This document shows, piece by piece, positions 1-4,530 of a stretch of 6,304 nt of DNA. This DNA is from Bacteroidota bacterium (lineage in GTDB: Bacteria > Bacteroidota > Bacteroidia > Chitinophagales > Chitinophagaceae): positions 1-6,304 of the forward strand of contig CANHNT010000119.1 in assembly GCA_947461985.1 (NCBI GenBank), given 5' to 3'. The notes beneath the pieces are model-generated. The model saw nothing but the letters and a program-made list of their open reading frames with translations, had not been told where the DNA came from and did no database searches. Each line of letters starts with the position of its first letter. Positions within the stretch are counted from its first letter, which is position 1. A program made the position numbers and the translations under genes.

Positions 1-15
1 ATGAAATGAATTCAT

Positions 16-23
16 TATCATTG
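16..23 (+). promoter_or_regulatory. possible -7 promoter element of the three-repeat secreted protein gene
   Basis: TATCATTG matches the Bacteroidota -7 consensus TAnnTTTG at all but one fixed position (A for the first T of TTTG). It would place transcription start near base 30 and leave a leader of about 20 bases before the ATG at 50. The matching -33 element would lie before the window starts, so it cannot be checked. It overlaps by one base a perfect 12-base palindrome, AATGAATTCATT, at 5-16. Weak call. Confidence 0.3.
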
Positions 24-49
24 TATTTCAAAAATAGAATAAAAGCAGT

Positions 50-577
50 ATGAGAAAAGTAATATTCAATCTTGTCGCTATATTCGCAATGATTTCTTTA
101 GGAAACACTGCGTTTGCACAATACAAAGACGATGACATGGTAAGAATTTACAGATGGTTAAGTAACAACAATGAATTTGTTACTTTAGCAGAAGGTGAAA
201 TTCAAGAAGGTCAATTATTACAATGGCATTATAAAGAAAAAACATTTTTGTTTTATGCTTACAAAACACCTGCAAACGATCGTGTAGCAGTATACAGATG
301 GACAAATCCTGTTACAAACGATCAAGTAAGTATTGCAGAAGACGAATTGACTGATAGTGATATGAACTTGAAAGGGTATACTTTAAAATCATTGCAATTT
401 TATGTGCCTGTTCGTAGATCTCAAAATCATGTTGCAATTTATCGTTGGTATAGAAGCAAAACAAAGGATTGGGTAACAATACCTGAATTTGGAGATACTG
501 ATAAATATACTGATAAAGGATATAAAATGAAAACGTTCCAATTTTATGGTATTATGCGTAATGAATATGAAAGATAA
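50..577 (+). CDS. secreted protein with three internal repeats (DUF5648-like, possible beta-trefoil)
   Basis: The 175-residue product starts with a classical signal peptide (basic MRK, hydrophobic core, likely cleavage after AFA at residue 23), so it is exported to the periplasm or outside. The mature part is almost entirely three repeats starting near residues 31, 79 and 128 (VRIYRW, VAVYRW, VAIYRW), 48-49 residues apart. Each continues with a short hydrophilic stretch, a strand such as FVTL, QVSI or WVTI, an acidic segment, and a closing aromatic strand (FLFY, LQFY, FQFY); repeats 2 and 3 also share a GY before it. The pattern resembles the short YR-containing repeats annotated as DUF5648 in secreted bacterial proteins, and three such units would suit a beta-trefoil-like fold; both points are inference from pattern. 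No catalytic motif is visible, so binding is more likely than catalysis. The gene stands alone, with a terminator 30 bases after its stop. Coding status is secure; function is unknown. Confidence 0.85.
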   Translation: MRKVIFNLVAIFAMISLGNTAFAQYKDDDMVRIYRWLSNNNEFVTLAEGEIQEGQLLQWHYKEKTFLFYAYKTPANDRVAVYRWTNPVTNDQVSIAEDELTDSDMNLKGYTLKSLQFYVPVRRSQNHVAIYRWYRSKTKDWVTIPEFGDTDKYTDKGYKMKTFQFYGIMRNEYER

Positions 578-606
578 TTTTCATTGCATAAATTAAAATA
601 TTGTAT

Positions 607-638
607 AAAAATCTCGTAGCATTAGTTACGAGATTTTT
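607..638 (+). terminator. intrinsic terminator between convergent genes, probably bidirectional
   Basis: A perfect 12-base-pair stem (AAAAATCTCGTA at 607-618, TACGAGATTTTT at 627-638) encloses an 8-base loop and runs into a T-rich tract (T6 G T5, 634-645). It lies 30 bases after the stop of the three-repeat protein gene. The stem is symmetric and its left arm begins with five A's, so transcripts from the minus-strand gene ending at 760 would also see a hairpin ending in U's, though a shorter run. It probably closes both convergent units; the forward direction is the stronger case. Confidence 0.85.
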
Positions 639-742
639 TGTTTTTGACATTATAAATAATGGGAAATAAGTGGCTAATTATTCAACTTAAAAAAAACAAG
701 AATAAATAATACTATTTGGTTGAGTTCTGTTTTTAATCTTAC

Positions 743-754
743 GAGGTTAACCTC
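743..754. repeat. 12-base perfect palindrome just downstream of the LEA2 lipoprotein gene
   Basis: GAGGTTAACCTC reads the same on both strands and lies 5 bases beyond the minus-strand stop at 760-762. A second inverted pair overlaps it: GTTGAG at 719-724 and CTCAAC at 752-757. No run of T's follows in the minus direction, so it is not a standard terminator. It could be a weak RNA hairpin protecting the 3' end of the minus-strand transcript, or chance. The rest of the 578-759 gap holds only the terminator and AT-rich sequence. Confidence 0.4.
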
Positions 755-759
755 AACAA

Positions 760-1230
760 TTAGTCTTTGTACAAACTTACATTTTCTGAAATATTAACCG
801 GCAATTTAATATAAACACCCCCTTTGCCAATTTTTGCATAACCTTGAATGGTAACCTTGTTAGTTTTAGAAAACAAGGCTTTAAATGCGGTTCCTAGTAC
901 TTTTAGTGCATCAAAGTGAGCTACTATAGGAAATAAAAAAGTAGAATTTTTTGCAATTTGAGTTTTAATGGGTTGGTCAGCAACACCTACAAATTTATCG
1001 TTTAGGTAAATATTCAAATTGGTTTCCTTCACATCCAATCTAAAATTATTAGGATTGAAATATTCTATATCCATTTGAATTGCCGTATTATTAAAACTAA
1101 GGGTTTGTAGTTTAGTGTTTTTAATCCCTTTATATTCGAGTTCTTTTATGCTGTTGCAACCAGCAGAGGATAATAATAAAAACGTTGCCAATAAGCTGCT
1201 AAAAAATAAGATAGATTTCATCATTTTCAT
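760..1230 (-). CDS. LEA type 2 family lipoprotein
   Basis: The 156-residue product begins with a lipoprotein signal peptide: lysines at 2 and 5, a hydrophobic stretch to about 20, then SSAGC with the lipidated cysteine at 25. The mature part matches the LEA-2 (LEA14-like) domain, a single beta-sandwich found in many bacterial envelope proteins. The hallmark segment at 57-82 has YFNPNNF, then alternating polar and hydrophobic residues, then NLNIYLNDKFVG; a second strand-rich half ends with VTIQGYAKI and YIKLPV. It probably sits in the membrane facing the periplasm; no enzymatic role is expected. The ATG at 1230 abuts the TAA of the upstream GWxTD gene, so translation is probably coupled. ATGs at codons 3 and 4 are alternative starts that leave the signal peptide intact. 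The residues after Cys25 (NSIKE) are not the acidic cluster described for flavobacterial surface lipoproteins, which weakly favours a periplasmic location. Its partner and ligand are unknown. Confidence 0.83.
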   Translation of the reverse strand: MKMMKSILFFSSLLATFLLLSSAGCNSIKELEYKGIKNTKLQTLSFNNTAIQMDIEYFNPNNFRLDVKETNLNIYLNDKFVGVADQPIKTQIAKNSTFLFPIVAHFDALKVLGTAFKALFSKTNKVTIQGYAKIGKGGVYIKLPVNISENVSLYKD

Positions 1231-2268
1231 TTAATTAAAATATTCAAAAACACGGTATTTCAATTTATTATCACCATTTGTGGGGTCTTGCAACAAGACT
1301 CTTTTCCAATATGGATTTACTAAAATATCTTGCTCCGAAGAGTGTAAAATAATCATTTGGTCTGAGATGCTTCCAGGTTGATAAAAAAGAAATTTTACAT
1401 TTTTTCGACCTTTGGTTTCATAATAAAACCAAACCTCATAGGGCAATGAGCCTTGCTCGTTATCTCTTTTTTCAGTTATATTGGGTTCACCAAACATTAA
1501 ATATAATTTTCCTCTGTCGGTTTCAAAACCAGGCATTCCATTTCTTCCATATTTTTTTGAAACATAATTTAATTTATCAGCATAAACTTTCCATTCTTTT
1601 TCAGGTGCTGAACTGTTTCTGTTATACCAAAAGTTATAAAAAAATTGTGCTGCGTTAACATCATTTTCTTCCATAGCAACAATAGCCCTTATTTCAGCCA
1701 CTTCAGCTATTGGAACCAAGGCTTTTATGTTTTTTAATAGTTGCTTTTGACTATAATTTGACACAAAAGAATTTTGTATATTGATGTTATTGGAAGCGAT
1801 ATTATCCTCAAATTCAGTTTTTATAATGGCTTTTCCATTTCTAATGGTTTGAAATCCTTTTTTGATAGAACTAATAATTTCTAGTTGTTTGCTCACTAAA
1901 GACACGATAATATCATAATTTCCAGAAATTAAATAATTAGAAATATCTAGGCTATCAACAAATGCAATTTTTTTATCTGAATGTAATAGAATCTTTTTTT
2001 GAACAATTGGTTTTAATCTGCTTTGTTGAATCGTGTTTTTTTTAATTTCAATAGAAATGTAGTTACTGTCGGTACCATTTTTTACAGAAAATGATATAAA
2101 AATTTGATTTTGATCGATATCAAAAAAAGGGAAATCCATATCCTTAAAAGGAATTTGATTGATATCCGAAATTTTTAAATCAAACAAAGTATCTTTTTGT
2201 TGAGAAAAAGAATTTTTGTTGAATATCAAAGCCAATAAAATAAAGAGTATGATTATCTTTAATCGCAT
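1231..2268 (-). CDS. GWxTD domain-containing secreted protein
   Basis: The 345-residue product carries the GWxTD domain, a Bacteroidota family of exported proteins of unknown function. Family signs are the FFYNFWYNRNSSAPE segment (209-223), GFETDRGKLYLMFGEP (247-262), PYEVWFYY (276-283) and FLFYQPG (293-299). The signature Trp is Phe here (GFETD). The N-terminal half (about 25-150) is strand-rich and poorly conserved. I chose the ATG at 2268 because MRLK begins a signal peptide with a hydrophobic core and probable cleavage near SFS at 22; the frame is open upstream to an ATG at 2403, but that would add 45 residues before the signal peptide and overlap the divergent WbqC gene. There is no lipobox cysteine, so the protein is probably periplasmic or secreted. 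It forms an operon with the LEA2 lipoprotein gene, whose ATG follows its TAA with no gap. Family assignment is firm; function is not known. Confidence 0.85.
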   Translation of the reverse strand: MRLKIIILFILLALIFNKNSFSQQKDTLFDLKISDINQIPFKDMDFPFFDIDQNQIFISFSVKNGTDSNYISIEIKKNTIQQSRLKPIVQKKILLHSDKKIAFVDSLDISNYLISGNYDIIVSLVSKQLEIISSIKKGFQTIRNGKAIIKTEFEDNIASNNINIQNSFVSNYSQKQLLKNIKALVPIAEVAEIRAIVAMEENDVNAAQFFYNFWYNRNSSAPEKEWKVYADKLNYVSKKYGRNGMPGFETDRGKLYLMFGEPNITEKRDNEQGSLPYEVWFYYETKGRKNVKFLFYQPGSISDQMIILHSSEQDILVNPYWKRVLLQDPTNGDNKLKYRVFEYFN

Positions 2269-2284
2269 TTTGTAAATGTACAAA
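2269..2284. promoter_or_regulatory. palindrome filling the divergent gap
   Basis: TTTGTA-AATG-TACAAA is an interrupted perfect inverted repeat (6-base arms, 4-base spacer). It occupies all but one base of the 17-base space between the start codons at 2268 (minus) and 2286 (plus). Each arm reads TTTGTA toward the gene it faces, like the 3' part of a Bacteroidota -7 box, but the complete octamers are imperfect: CATATTTG toward the minus gene, GCATTTTG toward the plus gene. Reading it as an operator or as overlapping promoters with very short leaders is inference. Confidence 0.4.
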
Positions 2285-2285
2285 T

Positions 2286-2897
2286 ATGAATGAAAATATC
2301 GTCTTATTAGAATGTGAAAATTTTCCTTGCATTGCTTGGTACCAAATGTTTTTGAAAAACGAAAATATTCAAATTGAACAACATGAATATTTTGTGCGTA
2401 CATCTTTTAGAAACAGAACAGTTATTGCTGGTCCAAATGGATTGGTAACCTTGAGTATTCCATTAAAGGGAGGTAGAAATCAAAAAAATGTCATGAAAGA
2501 TATCGAAGTTTCGTATGATGAAAATTGGCAGGCTGTACATTGGAAAACCATAGAGTCTTGCTATCGAAGATCACCGTATTATGAATATTATGCCGAAGAA
2601 ATTAAAATGTTGTTTGAAAAAAAACATCGTTTTTTAATGGATTATAATTTAGAATGCCTTCAAATGGTAAATCAATTATTGCAAGTAAAAAAAGAATTTG
2701 TACTGACAGAGAAATATGATAAAACACCGTTAGGTAATTGCACAGATGCTAGAAATACTTTTGAGGAAAATAGGAGATTTGAATTGCCAAACTACATTCA
2801 AGTTTTTCAGGATCGGATAGGCTTTAAAAGCAATCTGAGTATTTTGGATATGCTTTTTTGCGTTGGAAAACCATTGATTGAAAATTTGAAATCGTAA
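2286..2897 (+). CDS. WbqC family protein
   Basis: The 203-residue product matches the WbqC-like family, named after a gene in an O-antigen cluster and found widely in Bacteroidota; its biochemical reaction is not firmly established. Motifs in order: the N-terminal strand LLECENFPCIAWYQ (7-20), SFRNRT (40-45), the LSIPLKGG strand (57-63), W81 with HW at 85-86, SPYYEYY (96-102), and the C-terminal block YIQVFQDRIGF (170-180) followed by NLSILDMLFCVG (183-194). No signal peptide or membrane segment is seen, so it should be cytoplasmic. Length is normal and both ends match the family, so the gene looks intact. The ATG at 2286 is the natural start, as the family motif begins within a few residues. 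No O-antigen or glycosyltransferase genes are visible nearby, so a link to polysaccharide synthesis is not supported here. It is divergent from the GWxTD operon and 124 bases before the decarboxylase gene. Confidence 0.88.
   Translation: MNENIVLLECENFPCIAWYQMFLKNENIQIEQHEYFVRTSFRNRTVIAGPNGLVTLSIPLKGGRNQKNVMKDIEVSYDENWQAVHWKTIESCYRRSPYYEYYAEEIKMLFEKKHRFLMDYNLECLQMVNQLLQVKKEFVLTEKYDKTPLGNCTDARNTFEENRRFELPNYIQVFQDRIGFKSNLSILDMLFCVGKPLIENLKS
2343..2373 (-). promoter_or_regulatory. candidate promoter of the GWxTD-LEA2 operon, inside the WbqC gene
   Basis: Read on the minus strand, TTTG (2373-2370), 19 bases, then AACATTTG (2350-2343) fits the Bacteroidota TTTG-N19-TAnnTTTG layout with one mismatch in the -7 box. 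It would start transcription near 2336, with a leader of about 68 bases before the ATG at 2268. The 17-base gap itself is too short for a full promoter, so the operon's promoter probably lies inside the divergent coding sequence. In an AT-rich genome such matches arise by chance, so this is tentative. Confidence 0.33.
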
Positions 2898-2957
2898 GTT
2901 CTTTTTTTGGAAACCAATTTACTTTAAAAAAGCACTTAAAATCAACGTAAAATTAGT

Positions 2958-2988
2958 TTTAAATTAATAAAATTCATGTTTACATTTG
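2958..2988 (+). promoter_or_regulatory. Bacteroidota-type promoter of the decarboxylase gene
   Basis: TACATTTG at 2981-2988 is a full match to the -7 consensus TAnnTTTG. With a 19-base spacer the -33 position is TTTA (2958-2961), three of four bases of TTTG. Transcription would start near 2995, leaving a leader of about 27 bases before the ATG at 3022. This indicates transcription of the decarboxylase separately from the WbqC gene. The leader is AU-rich and shows no riboswitch-like structure. Confidence 0.6.
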
Positions 2989-3021
2989 TACCTATAACAA
3001 TAAATAGATTATTAACTATCA

Positions 3022-4443
3022 ATGCAAAACAAATATACTGACCTTGTAAAACAAACCTTTGATTTTCCTCAAGAAGGTTTTCAGGTTAAAGACAATTATC
3101 TACAATTTAATGGGGTTGATTTAAAAAAGTTAATTGACAAATATGGCACGCCATTTAAAATAACATTTTTACCTAAAATTGGAATGCAAGTTAGCAAAGC
3201 AAAAAAAATGTTTGCAGATGCTATGAAAAAAAATAAATATGAAGCTGAATATTTTTATTGTTATTGTACAAAAAGCTCGCATTTTTCGTTTATTGTAGAG
3301 GAAACGATTAAGCATGGAGTGCATTTAGAAACTTCTTTTGCTTATGATTTAGAAATTATAAAAAGTTTATATCAACGTAAAAAAATAACTAAAGACACCT
3401 TTGTTATTTGTAACGGATTTAAAACCAAGGCATATACTAAAAATATTGCCCAACTTATCAATAGTGGATTTACGAATGTGATTCCCATTTTAGATAATAA
3501 AAATGAGTTTGAAGAATATAAAAAATCAATCAGAACAAAAGATCCCGTAAAAATTGGAATTAGAATTGCAGCTGAAGAAGAACCTACTTTTGATTTTTAT
3601 ACCTCTCGTTTAGGAATTAGAACAAGAGATGTGTTAGAGTTTTATGTAGATAAATTGAAAGGCAATGAACGTTTTCAGCTAAAAATGCTTCATTTCTTCA
3701 TGAATAAAGGCATTAAAGATGATATTTATTATTGGAGTGAATTAAATAAAGTACTACACTTATATTGTCAGTTGAAAAAAATAGCTCCTGAATTAGATAG
3801 CTTAAATATCGGTGGCGGTTTCCCTATTAAACACTCATTAGCATTTGAATATGACTACAATTATATGGTGAATGAAATAGTAGCAACCATAAAAAAAGTA
3901 TGTAAACAAAATAAAGTAGATGTCCCAAATATTTTTACTGAATTTGGTTCCTTTACTGTCGGAGAATCTGGCGCAATTATTTACAGTGTTTTGGATGAAA
4001 AAATGCAAAACGATAGAGAGATTTGGTACATGATTGATAGCTCATTTATTACTACATTACCTGATACTTGGGGTATTGGCGAAAAGTTTTTGATGTTGCC
4101 TGTTAATAAATGGGATGAAGAATACCAAGAGGTTCATTTAGGTGGTTTAACGTGTGATAGTCACGATTTTTATACCTCTGAAGAACATGTTAATGCTGTG
4201 TTTTTGCCCAAAAGTAAAAATGTAGCTATTAAAGAAAAACAAGAACCCTTATACATAGGTTTTTTTCATACAGGAGCTTATCAGGACCAGTTAAGTGGTT
4301 ATGGTGGCATTAAACATTGTATGATTCCTTCACCCAAACATGTAATTATTGAATATGATAAAACAGGTAAATTGGTAGATTGGCTTTACGCAAAAGAGCA
4401 AACATATCAAAGCATGTTGAAAATTTTAGGGTATATTAAATAA
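3022..4443 (+). CDS. speA: arginine decarboxylase (PLP-dependent, fold III, flavobacterial type)
   Basis: The 473-residue product is a fold-III (alanine-racemase/ornithine-decarboxylase type) PLP enzyme closely resembling the roughly 460-residue proteins annotated as arginine decarboxylase in Flavobacteriia. These would convert arginine to agmatine for polyamine synthesis in the cytoplasm. Expected catalytic features are present: the PLP lysine K84 in YCTKSSHF, the ring-stacking histidine H224 in LHFF, the phosphate-binding GGGFP loop (264-268), the TEFG segment (306-309) replacing the usual EPGR, the C378-D379-S380 motif in GGLTCDSHD that completes the active site across the dimer, and GAY (418-420). 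The barrel (about 45-310) is followed by the C-terminal beta domain. The ATG at 3022 matches the family N-terminus. No other polyamine genes are visible in the window. Substrate is inferred from family resemblance; the same fold includes diaminopimelate and carboxynorspermidine decarboxylases, so the gene symbol is provisional. Confidence 0.85.
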   Translation: MQNKYTDLVKQTFDFPQEGFQVKDNYLQFNGVDLKKLIDKYGTPFKITFLPKIGMQVSKAKKMFADAMKKNKYEAEYFYCYCTKSSHFSFIVEETIKHGVHLETSFAYDLEIIKSLYQRKKITKDTFVICNGFKTKAYTKNIAQLINSGFTNVIPILDNKNEFEEYKKSIRTKDPVKIGIRIAAEEEPTFDFYTSRLGIRTRDVLEFYVDKLKGNERFQLKMLHFFMNKGIKDDIYYWSELNKVLHLYCQLKKIAPELDSLNIGGGFPIKHSLAFEYDYNYMVNEIVATIKKVCKQNKVDVPNIFTEFGSFTVGESGAIIYSVLDEKMQNDREIWYMIDSSFITTLPDTWGIGEKFLMLPVNKWDEEYQEVHLGGLTCDSHDFYTSEEHVNAVFLPKSKNVAIKEKQEPLYIGFFHTGAYQDQLSGYGGIKHCMIPSPKHVIIEYDKTGKLVDWLYAKEQTYQSMLKILGYIK

Positions 4444-4530
4444 TTTTTTATCACAAAAGTGGTACAAGAAAATAGTAACTAACAAACATTAAAAATAAAA
4501 CGTCTTCTAAAAAACAATTATTAATAAATT

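Noticed and set aside
5..16. Palindrome AATGAATTCATT upstream of the first gene
   Set aside because: A perfect 12-base palindrome, but AT-rich and without a second copy in the window; chance is a sufficient explanation.
659..709. Tiny plus-strand frame MGNKWLIIQLKKNKNK
   Set aside because: It has only 16 codons, lies after a strong terminator, and shows no promoter or other support.
1446..1658. Plus-strand 70-codon frame
   Set aside because: It lies fully antisense to the conserved part of the GWxTD gene and its translation is rich in Phe, Leu, His and Tyr with no family features: a shadow.
2269..2403. Extension of the GWxTD reading frame to an upstream ATG at 2403 (45 extra residues)
   Set aside because: It would overlap the start of the WbqC gene and put 45 residues, including HVVQFEYF and FHSYLYIY, in front of a proper signal peptide. 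The internal ATG at 2268 gives a normal exported protein.
2894..2931. Possible terminator after the WbqC gene (TTGG-AAA-CCAA, and CTTTTTT with AAAAAAG)
   Set aside because: The stems are short or purely A/T and no proper T-tract follows a GC-containing stem; not convincing as an intrinsic terminator.
4444..4530. Promoter or terminator between the decarboxylase and the lipoprotein gene
   Set aside because: The best -7-like match (TAATTTTT at 4441) lacks the G and overlaps the stop codon. No stable hairpin was seen, so read-through and an independent promoter both stay open.
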